64,000 bases of DNA, taken from NCBI RefSeq assembly GCF_002272825.1, contig NZ_MLAM01000001.1:232749-296748 (forward strand), in the 5' to 3' direction. A program made the position numbers and the translations under genes. This stretch comes from Helicobacter sp. 11S02596-1. Lineage in GTDB: Bacteria; Campylobacterota; Campylobacteria; Campylobacterales; Helicobacteraceae. The notes beneath the pieces were generated by a model. It searched no databases and had not been told where the DNA came from. It was given only the letters and a program-made list of their open reading frames with translations. Shown piece after piece: positions 32,608-40,783 of this stretch (position 1 is the first letter of the stretch; each line of letters opens with the position of its first letter).

Positions 32608-32705
32608 GGGCTAGCCGTATGCTATGCTCCTATCGGAGCATAAACACATCGGCGTGCGAGGCTAGTGAAGCCAAGCAGTTGGCTTCACCTTTACGCCTCT
32701 CCTTA
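32608..32705 (-). repeat. Large hairpin module (inverted), second copy
   Basis: Copy of 32100-32210: CTCC-TAT-CGGAG replaces the GCCC/GGGC hairpin, while GTGAAGCCAA-GCAG-TTGGCTTCAC and the outer GAGGC/GCCTC stem are unchanged. Confidence 0.75.
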
Positions 32706-32759
32706 CGAAGTCCGCCCAGATGGGCGGGTGGGTCAAATTCCCCTCAACAACCCTTTCCC

Positions 32760-33185
32760 CCTGACCCGCTCCCTTAGTTGATAGGGTGAAAGTGCGTAGC
32801 TGGCTGGGTTTGTTGGTGGATAAGATTAAATACCTTAGAAAACGGGTTGATGACGAAGTGAACGCCGTCATAACCCTGAACTTTAGCAGCGTTTGGGGGC
32901 TTTGCCTTGCGAAGCGGTCTTCAGATTCAGTTTGCAAAACTGAATTGAGTAGAAAATAATGTTTTTGGTCTTCCACCTTTTTATTTTTTTTATTATGCAG
33001 GGGGCGGGTTTTACTTGGCAAGCTACCCGCCCCCTTCCTAAAACCTCTTTGGATGGGCGGGTGAAAATCCTTTAGGAGCGAGCGGGATTACTCCTGTGAG
33101 TGGTCTTCAGATTCGATTTATCGAATCAAGTAAAAAATAGATGAGCCGGTCTTCAGATTCGCTTGCGGATCAAGTAGAAATAGGA
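32760..33185 (+). repeat. Modular hairpin repeats, block 3
   Basis: CCTTAGAAAACGGGTTGATGAC with a pairing GTCATAACCC, a GGC-TTT-GCC hairpin, GGTCTTCAG (32926) with GATTCAGTTT/AAAACTGAAT, a GC-rich hairpin GGGGGCGGGT/ACCCGCCCCC (33000-33033), then GGTCTTCAG at 33102 with GATTCGAT/ATCGAATC and at 33148 with a short GATTCGC/GCGGATC stem. It ends at the stop of the convergent pEtN transferase gene. Confidence 0.8.
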
Positions 33186-33192
33186 AAACCAC

Positions 33193-34851
33193 CTACCGCT
33201 TGCCATCATAGTTCATATTGTCGCAAAAAATTCGCTTGCGTTTTTCATCAAAATCAGGGCTAAAAATATTCTTGCTAGCAACATTATCCTGAGTTTCTAT
33301 TCCCACCAACGGCAAAAAAGACTCGATAAAATCATCAGTCATAAAGGGTTTATGCAAGGCATTTTTTATCATTTTTATTTTTTCGGGATGTTTTTGGATA
33401 AAAGTCTTGGTAACATAGATCAAAAAAGGAATCTCAACGCCGTATTTTGTGCAAGCGTGTCCGACTGAATGGCGACTTTGAAAAATATCTTGGGCGTGAT
33501 CGCTCAAATAAAAAATAATCGCATCACGATCATCAAAAAGTTCAAAAATATTTTTCAAAACTTCATCGGTATAGGCGATGGAATTGATATAGTCATCAAT
33601 AATTTGTATATCTTTTTCCTTTCCAAAAAATCCAAAATGAAAATTTTTTAAATCAATATCTTTTGTCTGAAAAATCTTATCTTTTGCAGGGTATCTGTCT
33701 TGATAGTTTGGATGCGAACCCATCAGATGAAAAATAACAAAATTTTTATTATCTAAAAAGCTTTTATTTTTATTATAGGTATCCAACAATGCCCCATCAA
33801 AAGCACCACTACGCTCATAAATCCCCTTATCGGCTCGTTGCATTAACAAATCTTGAGAATTTCGATAAAAGCTTTCTTTATCTTGATTGGATAGCCAGAG
33901 CGTTTTATAACCTGTTTGTCGCATAATATCTAAAAGATTCATTTTCTCATACCAGGGGGTATTTTTATTTTCATAATCACTAAAAGTCAAAAGTCTTTTA
34001 AATACTTCATTCGTGCTGGCATAAGGGCTGATAACATCATCAAAAACAAACAATTCTCCAGCATTTTTGTTCTTGTTGATAGCGCTTAGATTGGGCGTGG
34101 TGTCGGGTGAATAGCCATAAATTCCCATAAAATTTTTTGAGGCACTTTCACCAATGACAAGCACAATATCTGGAATATTGGAATCATTTTTTAACAAATA
34201 GGTTTTGAAATTTTTAAGCTGAACTTCCAAAAATTTTGAACCATCAAGGTAGCCCTCCATCTGATTTTTTGCTACCAACACAGAATAAAAAATATTACTC
34301 ACATTAACATATTTTGCGAGCTTTTCTAATGTATGAAATTTATGGGATGTGCCTCTGATATAATCCCGTATTGACAATCCTCCTAAAACAATCAACGCAA
34401 TTCCAAGAAATATGGAAACAAAAATTTTATTTATTTTAATATTAAAATCTTTTTTACTACAAAAAATATAAATACAAATGCCCGAATAAAATAGTATAAA
34501 AATAATATTTTTTGGCATTGAAAAATAAAATGTTAAAAACCCTTTGGCTTCATTTTGTTGTGTCCCTAAAAATATCCTAGCCGTTGGAACAGAAATCTCG
34601 ATATTAAAATTTAAAATGCAAAATAAATCAATAAAACCCACAAACATACAAAAAATAATAATCAAATCTCTTAAAAAATTTCTTATTTTTTTGTATTTTA
34701 TAAAATCCAAAATAAGATAAATTAATAATATAAAAATAAAACTATAAAGGATTGTTTGAGTATATTTGTTTATTTTTGAAAATGGGGCTAAAAAAACACA
34801 TATAGTATTAATTAAAACAAACACACAAAATTTCTTATCCAAAACCACCAC
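33193..34851 (-). CDS. Phosphoethanolamine transferase (EptA-like, sulfatase fold)
   Basis: A 552-aa inner-membrane enzyme. The N-terminal ~190 residues contain about five membrane helices. The periplasmic catalytic domain starts PDIVLVIGESASKNFMGIYGY (metal-binding Glu), has SPYASTNEVFKRLLTF with the predicted Thr nucleophile, and LSDHAQDIFQSRHSVGH with Asp/His metal ligands. Such enzymes move phosphoethanolamine from phosphatidylethanolamine to lipid A, core sugars or flagellar rod proteins. The start is GTG 34851. The upstream 410 nt and the downstream repeats give no operon partner. Strong AT bias in the N-terminal half contrasts with neighbours and may point to transfer. Confidence 0.9.
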   Translation of the reverse strand: MVVLDKKFCVFVLINTICVFLAPFSKINKYTQTILYSFIFILLIYLILDFIKYKKIRNFLRDLIIIFCMFVGFIDLFCILNFNIEISVPTARIFLGTQQNEAKGFLTFYFSMPKNIIFILFYSGICIYIFCSKKDFNIKINKIFVSIFLGIALIVLGGLSIRDYIRGTSHKFHTLEKLAKYVNVSNIFYSVLVAKNQMEGYLDGSKFLEVQLKNFKTYLLKNDSNIPDIVLVIGESASKNFMGIYGYSPDTTPNLSAINKNKNAGELFVFDDVISPYASTNEVFKRLLTFSDYENKNTPWYEKMNLLDIMRQTGYKTLWLSNQDKESFYRNSQDLLMQRADKGIYERSGAFDGALLDTYNKNKSFLDNKNFVIFHLMGSHPNYQDRYPAKDKIFQTKDIDLKNFHFGFFGKEKDIQIIDDYINSIAYTDEVLKNIFELFDDRDAIIFYLSDHAQDIFQSRHSVGHACTKYGVEIPFLIYVTKTFIQKHPEKIKMIKNALHKPFMTDDFIESFLPLVGIETQDNVASKNIFSPDFDEKRKRIFCDNMNYDGKR

Positions 34852-35040
34852 ATATCCTTAATTATGAAAAATATATTTTAAGTTTATATTATAACATAAT
34901 AAATTCTAGGATATTTTAAGTTCCGATAAGATTTCAAAGATATTTGAAGATTCTGTATATTTTATGACATAAAGCCTATAAAAATGGGGGTTTTGGTGAT
35001 TTTTAAAAAATATTATTAAATAAATCATTATTTATTTAAG

Positions 35041-35150
35041 TCTGGATAATACTTCAGCAATCTTCTGCTTAATTTGTTTAAAAACAAATTAAGCAGAAGA
35101 TTGCCACACAGGGAGCAAATCCCTGCTTTATTCCTTAAAGTATTTAGAGG
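35041..35150 (-). repeat. Repeat element with a 23-bp hairpin, in the 34852-35261 gap
   Basis: Arms 35057-35079 and 35082-35104 pair perfectly; a smaller hairpin CAGGGA/TCCCTG and ATTCCTTAAAGTA follow. On the minus strand the order TACTTTAAGGAAT, small hairpin, long hairpin matches the TTTAGGAATGG-hp-GGTCTTCAG-hp order of the repeat family, with an enlarged last stem. The rest of the gap is AT-rich and shows no gene; it must hold the promoter of the pEtN transferase. Confidence 0.65.
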
Positions 35151-35261
35151 CGGATTAAAGAATAGATTACAAAAGTTTCAAAGATTTTTATTTTGCCCAT
35201 CAAATGCACAAACCCAATCTAAAAATTTAGACCAAAAATAAGCGCTTTTGATTGCGGGATT

Positions 35262-36857
35262 TTACCGCTGCAAATATTCTTCATAACTACCTTTGAAATC
35301 GACTAGTTTCGCCCCATTTTCGCTAGGAACAAGCTCGATAATCCGATTGGCATACGCATCGATAAGTTCGCGGTCGTGGCTCACACAAATCACGCACCCT
35401 TCAAATTTATAAAGCGCCTCGCCCAAAGCGATAATGGATTCAAGATCAAGATGATTTGTCGGCTCATCAAGCACCAAAAAATTCCCACCCTCAAGCATCA
35501 GTTTTGAAAGCACCATCCGATGTTTCTCGCCCCCACTCAAGGCATTGATACTCTTTTCTTGCTCCTCGCCACTAAAGAGCATTCGCCCCAAGCTATTCCT
35601 GATCTCACCTGATTCTATTTTTTTGTCAAATCCCCGCAACCACTCATAAAGGCTTTCTTCGCCTTTGATTTCTTCGCTCACATTCTGAGGGAAATACCCC
35701 CTTTGCACCGTTGCCCCCCATTTCACCCCGCCACTATCGGGCGAAAGCTCCTCAACCAGGATCTTACACAGCGTGCTTTTGCCTACACCATTAGGTCCGA
35801 TGATAGCGATTTTATCTCCGGGCAGGACCTTGATACCCACATTTTCTAGCACAACACGCCCATCATAGCTTTTTGAAATCCCCTCACACTCCAAAGCCTC
35901 GTTGCCAATGGGGCGCTTGGGCTTAAAAACTATGCTGGGATCACGCCGAGTGGAAACCGCCAAACTCTCAATGTTGAGCTTTTCAAGCTGTTTTTGGCGG
36001 GATGTGGCTTGCTTGGCTTTAGATGCATTGGCAGAAAATCGTGCGATAAAGGTCTCTAATTCCTCTTTTTCTTTGAGTTTTTTATTCCGCATTGCTTCTT
36101 GTTGCTTTGCAATAATCGTCGAAGCGATATACCAATCATCATAATTCCCGCTAAACTCCCGCACAGTGTGGAAATCCATATCCAAAATATGCGTGCAAAC
36201 CGCATTCAAAAAATGCCTGTCGTGACTGATTACTACCATCGTGCCTTCGTGGCGCTTGAGATTTTCTTCTAGCCAGCCAATCGAGTGCAAATCCAGATTG
36301 TTTGTCGGCTCATCAAGCAACAAAATATCGGGCTTGGGAAAAAGCACTTGTGCAAGCAAAATCTTAAACTTATCCCCGCCGGTGAGCGTTTTCATCAGCT
36401 CGGTATGCTTGGATGCCTCAAAGCCCAAATCCTCCAAAATCTTTTCGATAACAACCTCGTGCTCATACATCGGATCTTCTTCAGCACAGATGATTTCAAG
36501 CTCACCCAAACGTTCATTGACCTTTTCATCGCTCAAATCACCCGTTTCATAAAGATGTTCTTTTTCTTTGAGGGCTTCATAAAGCCGTTTGTTCCCTATC
36601 AAAACAGCGTCTTTGAGGCTCAAATCCTCAAACGCATACTGGTCTTGCCCCAAAACCCCAAGCCTTAGCCCTGATTCGATGATGACCTCCCCGCTACTGG
36701 GTTCATAGACACCACTTAGGATTTTCAAAAACGTGCTTTTACCCGCACCATTAGCCCCGATAAGCCCGTATCGCTTGTTTTTATCCAGCTTGATGGAGAC
36801 ATTTTCAAAAAGTTTTTTACTCGCATAACGCATAGTCAGATTGATGGTTTGTAGCAT
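35262..36857 (-). CDS. ABC-F family ATPase (ribosome-associated type)
   Basis: A 531-aa protein with two ABC domains and no membrane part. The first has GANGAGKST (residues ~36-44) and LTGGDKFKI in the signature position; the second has GPNGVGKST (~350-358) and LSGGEKHRM. The linker at ~240-310 is charged and Lys/Glu-rich, as in the P-site tRNA interaction motif of EttA/Uup/YbiT-like proteins. Both D-loop regions read LDEPTN. Such proteins act on the ribosome rather than in transport. The closest style is YbiT/YkpA, but the exact subfamily is uncertain. AAGGGAC lies before the ATG. Confidence 0.92.
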   Translation of the reverse strand: MLQTINLTMRYASKKLFENVSIKLDKNKRYGLIGANGAGKSTFLKILSGVYEPSSGEVIIESGLRLGVLGQDQYAFEDLSLKDAVLIGNKRLYEALKEKEHLYETGDLSDEKVNERLGELEIICAEEDPMYEHEVVIEKILEDLGFEASKHTELMKTLTGGDKFKILLAQVLFPKPDILLLDEPTNNLDLHSIGWLEENLKRHEGTMVVISHDRHFLNAVCTHILDMDFHTVREFSGNYDDWYIASTIIAKQQEAMRNKKLKEKEELETFIARFSANASKAKQATSRQKQLEKLNIESLAVSTRRDPSIVFKPKRPIGNEALECEGISKSYDGRVVLENVGIKVLPGDKIAIIGPNGVGKSTLCKILVEELSPDSGGVKWGATVQRGYFPQNVSEEIKGEESLYEWLRGFDKKIESGEIRNSLGRMLFSGEEQEKSINALSGGEKHRMVLSKLMLEGGNFLVLDEPTNHLDLESIIALGEALYKFEGCVICVSHDRELIDAYANRIIELVPSENGAKLVDFKGSYEEYLQR

Positions 36858-37110
36858 ATAAAGTCCCTTGTTTAAAATTTAAAATACTTTCATCAAATTT
36901 TACCAAAACTAGTGGGGATAATTTGAATTTCAAGACAAAAGTTATACAATACAAGCTGTCTGGATTCGATTGCACCCAAACAACATCGAAACTAACCAAC
37001 ATTAGAAGTAAATTGCCCAAAAAATCGGACACACAACAGGTTATGATGATTTCAAGCGGTTTTTCACGATTATCGCTAAAGCCCTGTGCGTCCCACATAA
37101 GGAGAGATAA

Positions 37111-38493
37111 ATGGACACACTTCGGAGTATTTTTTATCGGAAAAAACGTTATTTTGTCTATACCATCATCACATTGATTGCCATCAGTCTGCCTTTTATC
37201 ACGATCAATGGCAATCATATTTTTTTGCTATCGTTTGATCATATGGAATTTCACCTCCTTGGGGTTGTTTATAATGTCCAGCAACTCTATTTGCTACCTT
37301 TTTTGCTCATTATTTTATTTGTGGGTGTGTTTTTTATGACAACCTTAGGGGGGCGGATTTGGTGTGGGTGGAGTTGCCCACAGACGATATTTCGTGTGAT
37401 TTATCGTGATCTTATCGAGACCAAAATCCTCAAACTCCGCAAAAAAATCTCTAACAAACAAGAAAAGCCTAAATTCAACCAATTCAGCAATGATGTCAAA
37501 AAAATCATCGGGATTATTATGTTTGCTTTCATCGCATTGATGGCTGCAGCGGTATTTTTGTTTTATTTTGTCCCACCAGAGGATTTTTTTGCCTATCTTG
37601 CCTCCCCGCTCGATCATAAAGTATTGCTAGCATTTTGGCTCTGCATTGCGGGGTTTTTGATCTTTGATATTACATTTATCGCTGAAAATTTCTGCATTTA
37701 TATGTGCCCATATGCCCGTATCCAATCTGTGCTTTATGATGATGATACCATCACAGCGATTTATGATGAAAAGCGTGGCGGTCCTATCTACACCCCAGCA
37801 GGAGAAAAAATCCCTCTCCCACCACAAAAACGTGATAGCAACGCTGAATGTATCAACTGCGAAAAATGCGTGCGTGTCTGCCCTACGCACATCGATATTC
37901 GCAAAGGAATGCAACTTGAATGTATCAATTGTCTTGAATGTGTCGATGCCTGCACAAGCGTGATGGGTAAGCTTGGCAAACCCTCGCTGATTGGCTGGAT
38001 TTCACCCAATGCCCTTGAGAGCAAAACCAAAGTCAGATATTTCCGATTCAAAACCATTGGCTACATCATCGTGCTGGGACTTGTTTTTGCCCTGCTCGTA
38101 GCGATGGGAGGCAAAAAGGAACAAATGCTCCTCAACATCAGTCGCACCACCGAACTCTATGAAATCCGAAGCCAAAATATCATTGACAATGATTATGTCT
38201 TTTTGTTTCAAAATACCGACAAAGTTAATCACCGCTATGCTTTCAGGATTAAAAATCGTGATGATATTGAGATTATGCGCCCTAAAGGGGAGATCCCGCT
38301 TTCTGCGGGGGCAAAAATCAGGGAAGTAGTAATTCTCCGAGCCAGAGCACCTCTTGGGGATAATGCCAACCACGACCTTACTATCCCTATTACCATCGAA
38401 GCATTTGCGACTGATGATCCGGAGAAAATCCGCATTGAGCGAAAAACCGTCTTTGTCTATCCGCGTGCTGATGTTATCAAAAAACACCAATAA
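37111..38493 (+). CDS. ccoG: Cytochrome c oxidase accessory protein CcoG
   Basis: A 460-aa membrane-bound iron-sulfur protein needed for assembly of cbb3 oxidase (copper reduction is the proposed role). Membrane helices lie at about 11-33, 60-80, 125-147, 165-187 and 308-328. WCGWSCPQTIFR and CPYARIQSVLYD are family hallmarks. Two 4Fe-4S sites read CINCEKCVRVCPTHI and CINCLECVDAC. The C-terminal ~120 residues form the periplasmic Ig-like domain. A perfect AAGGAG precedes the ATG. The cco structural genes are not in the window. Confidence 0.95.
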   Translation: MDTLRSIFYRKKRYFVYTIITLIAISLPFITINGNHIFLLSFDHMEFHLLGVVYNVQQLYLLPFLLIILFVGVFFMTTLGGRIWCGWSCPQTIFRVIYRDLIETKILKLRKKISNKQEKPKFNQFSNDVKKIIGIIMFAFIALMAAAVFLFYFVPPEDFFAYLASPLDHKVLLAFWLCIAGFLIFDITFIAENFCIYMCPYARIQSVLYDDDTITAIYDEKRGGPIYTPAGEKIPLPPQKRDSNAECINCEKCVRVCPTHIDIRKGMQLECINCLECVDACTSVMGKLGKPSLIGWISPNALESKTKVRYFRFKTIGYIIVLGLVFALLVAMGGKKEQMLLNISRTTELYEIRSQNIIDNDYVFLFQNTDKVNHRYAFRIKNRDDIEIMRPKGEIPLSAGAKIREVVILRARAPLGDNANHDLTIPITIEAFATDDPEKIRIERKTVFVYPRADVIKKHQ

Positions 38494-38886
38494 GAGGCGT
38501 GCAGAGGGGCTTCATTGCTCCATTGTTTTTTTACACCATTTAGGTTAAAACCCAAATCCAAAAACCACTTTTTGGGGGCAAAACTTGCCTCCTACAAATC
38601 AATTCAAAAACACATCGCACTGCACGCACGATTGAATCGATTGGGTAAAAGCAAATTTAAACCAAAACCCCATAAATTACCATCAAGGAAAAAAATAAAT
38701 CGAGGCAAGCCCTTGCATACCCACACCATCAAAAAATACTTTATCAATAAAATATTTTATTATTTTTATTATGATGACAAGCAAAGTCTTTGTTATAATC
38801 ACATTTTTAAAATTAGTTTTGATTTGTCTTGACTTATTTGCATTCAAAAAAAAACAAGCCCAAGACAAATCCACAAAGGGATCGCT
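38494..38886 (+). other. Gene-free interval
   Basis: 393 nt between ccoG and the BASS transporter gene. Short open frames here have no ribosome site or coding character. A TATAAT at 38794-38799 (TTGTTATAATCAC) is a plausible -10 for the downstream gene. Nothing else is recognised. Confidence 0.5.
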
Positions 38887-39822
38887 GTGGAGTTTTTAAG
38901 AAAATGTGCCGTGTTTTCGGGACGATATTTGGCACTCATCGTGGTGATTTTGAGTGCTTTGGCGTTGTTTTTACCCCAATATTTTACATTTATCAGACCA
39001 TCGTTTATCACGCCTTTGCTCGGGGTGATTATGTTTGGGATGGGGCTGTGTATCAAGGCAAATGATTTTAAACTCTTGTTTTTGAAGCCAAAAGCCGTCC
39101 TCATTGGCGTGTTAGCACAATTTATCGTGATGCCTTGCTTGGCATTTGTTTTGGTGAAGATTTTTGGCTTAAGCGTCGAGCTTGCCCTCGGTGTGATACT
39201 TGTTGGGGCGTGTCCGGGAGGGACATCTTCAAATGTCATCACCTACCTTTCTAAGGGCGATGTGGCACTTTCTGTGGCGATCACAAGTTGCACGACCTTG
39301 CTTGCACCCATCATCACGCCCCTACTCATCTATCTGCTAGCCAATCAGAGTGTGGCAGTAGATACGTGGGGTATGTTTCTCTCCATCATTGAAGTCATTT
39401 TGCTCCCTATTATTTTGGGCGTGCTAATTCACAAGGTTTTCCCAAACTTTTCGAAGCGTTTTGAGGAGATTTTGCCATTGATTTCTACGATTGGCATTGT
39501 GGCGATCGTCACTTCTATCGTGAGTGCGAACGCCCAAAAATTGCTAACAAGCGCTACGACGATTTTGCTCGTGGTAATGTTGCATAATGTATTGGGCTAT
39601 CTGGCTGGATTTGTTATCGCACGATTGATGGGGTTTTCCCTCGCACAAATCAAAGCGATTTCCATTGAAGTAGGGATGCAAAATTCTGGATTAGCTGCCT
39701 CGCTAGCTGTGAGCCATTTTGCTATTTACCCCCTTGCAGCGGTCCCAGCAGCGATTTTTAGCGTCTGGCACAATGTCTCAGGTAGCCTGCTTGCAAGCGT
39801 GTATAGCAAAATCAAAGGCTGA
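38887..39822 (+). CDS. Bile acid:sodium symporter (BASS) family transporter
   Basis: A 311-aa protein with about ten membrane segments. GVILVGACPGGTSSNVITYLSKGDVALSVAITS is the conserved cation-site region of the family, and EVGMQNSGLAASLAVSHF is the second crossover motif. BASS proteins use sodium to import bile acids, pantoate, pyruvate and similar anions. The GTG start follows AAAGGGA. It converges tail-to-tail with a choloylglycine hydrolase-like gene only 1 nt away, which makes a bile-salt-related substrate attractive but not proven. Confidence 0.9.
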   Translation: MEFLRKCAVFSGRYLALIVVILSALALFLPQYFTFIRPSFITPLLGVIMFGMGLCIKANDFKLLFLKPKAVLIGVLAQFIVMPCLAFVLVKIFGLSVELALGVILVGACPGGTSSNVITYLSKGDVALSVAITSCTTLLAPIITPLLIYLLANQSVAVDTWGMFLSIIEVILLPIILGVLIHKVFPNFSKRFEEILPLISTIGIVAIVTSIVSANAQKLLTSATTILLVVMLHNVLGYLAGFVIARLMGFSLAQIKAISIEVGMQNSGLAASLAVSHFAIYPLAAVPAAIFSVWHNVSGSLLASVYSKIKG

Positions 39823-39823
39823 T

Positions 39824-40783
39824 TTAGCTCATCGTTTTGAGGATTTTTGGTTCTTCTAACTCCAAAAAATCCTCCAAATCAAAGCAAATCACATCAAACT
39901 CACGATAATAGTTGAGATAATATTTGCGTGCGACATTATCCATCATTGCGCTGTATTGCGTGATTTCTAGGGCTTCTTCTTCGCCGATTTTTTCACTAAC
40001 ACTGCCAAAAGGGATGTCAAATTGGTGTAAGATTCTTAGTGCCTGCCTTATGCCCTCCTCGCTACTCTCAAATACCGGCGAAGCGCTCAGAAAAAAGCTC
40101 GCACGCACAAAGCGAGATGCTGGGGTAAAATCCCCCGGCAAGCCCATACTCCCGCTCCCTTGCCCAAATGGAAAAATATCTTTGAAAATACTATCTTTTT
40201 GGTTATTTGTTTTGAGGTGGGCATAGTTGGCAAGATTTTTGATATGCCAAGGGAAATCTGGGGCGTTAGTCATCACACGGATCGGGCTTTCATAGATTTG
40301 AAGTCCTGTGGCAGTAGGCTCGATGACTAAAAACCCGCCTTTGCTATCAAACAATGCAATATGCAGGGGCAAAACCTTGCCAGTGTCCTCAAAGGCAATC
40401 GCAACCATCTCGACATTTTCTGCTATCGCCTTGGCTTCCTTGCAATCTTTGGCATTCCCCAAAAGGTAGGGAAGCAAATCTTGCGGGGCAAAAGAAAGCT
40501 CTTTTTGGGGCGTTTGGGGATAGCAAGCGAGATGAGGGAAAAGATTCACACTGCCAGAAAGCCCGGTTTCATTCACCCCATCACAGAGAGCATATAGCCC
40601 ATAATGGCTACTCCCAACCATTGCGTATTTGTTTTTGATAGCCATATTTTGGGCGTTACTCACGCAAAATCCTCGTGGCAAACTCAGCGTTACAAAATGT
40701 TCATAACTCCCAGGTGTTGGGCTTTCCATCGTCCTAGCGCTAACAAATCCTTGTTTGGTTTCTAAACTAAAAGCGGTACACAT
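39824..40783 (-). CDS. Choloylglycine hydrolase/penicillin acylase family protein (Ntn hydrolase)
   Basis: A 319-aa linear-amide hydrolase. The N-terminus MCTAFSLET exposes Cys2 as the N-terminal nucleophile after Met removal, and the following ARTMES (Arg16 region) matches the conserved R-T-M-E/D stretch. GLSGSVNLFPHLACYP and MTNAPDFPWHI (the N-x-P type segment near residues 170-180) fit bile salt hydrolases. There is no signal peptide, so it should act in the cytoplasm. It overlaps the MFS exporter gene by one base and faces a BASS transporter gene. Members of this family cleave conjugated bile salts, penicillin V or acyl-homoserine lactones; the real substrate is open. Confidence 0.85.
   Translation of the reverse strand: MCTAFSLETKQGFVSARTMESPTPGSYEHFVTLSLPRGFCVSNAQNMAIKNKYAMVGSSHYGLYALCDGVNETGLSGSVNLFPHLACYPQTPQKELSFAPQDLLPYLLGNAKDCKEAKAIAENVEMVAIAFEDTGKVLPLHIALFDSKGGFLVIEPTATGLQIYESPIRVMTNAPDFPWHIKNLANYAHLKTNNQKDSIFKDIFPFGQGSGSMGLPGDFTPASRFVRASFFLSASPVFESSEEGIRQALRILHQFDIPFGSVSEKIGEEEALEITQYSAMMDNVARKYYLNYYREFDVICFDLEDFLELEEPKILKTMS

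Noticed and set aside
32662..33021. Open frames of 60-120 codons inside the repeat blocks (also near 32015, 48978, 52421 and 52707)
   Set aside because: They follow the repeat linkers, have no ribosome sites and encode the same low-quality peptide pieces wherever the repeat occurs; treated as chance frames.
33000..33033. Rho-independent terminator (GGGGGCGGGT/ACCCGCCCCC)
   Set aside because: The stem is strong, but no T run follows on the plus strand, and the 14-nt loop and position within the repeat block suggest it is part of that element.
31846..33192. CRISPR-like array of regularly spaced repeats
   Set aside because: Linkers recur, but the spacers are short self-complementary hairpins of variable length rather than unique spacers, and no cas genes are present.
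36817..37218. 133-codon minus-strand frame over the ccoG start
   Set aside because: It overlaps well-supported genes on the other strand and has no ribosome site.
38515..38832. 105-codon frame between ccoG and the BASS gene
   Set aside because: Lys-rich with no start signal, no family resemblance and no coding composition.
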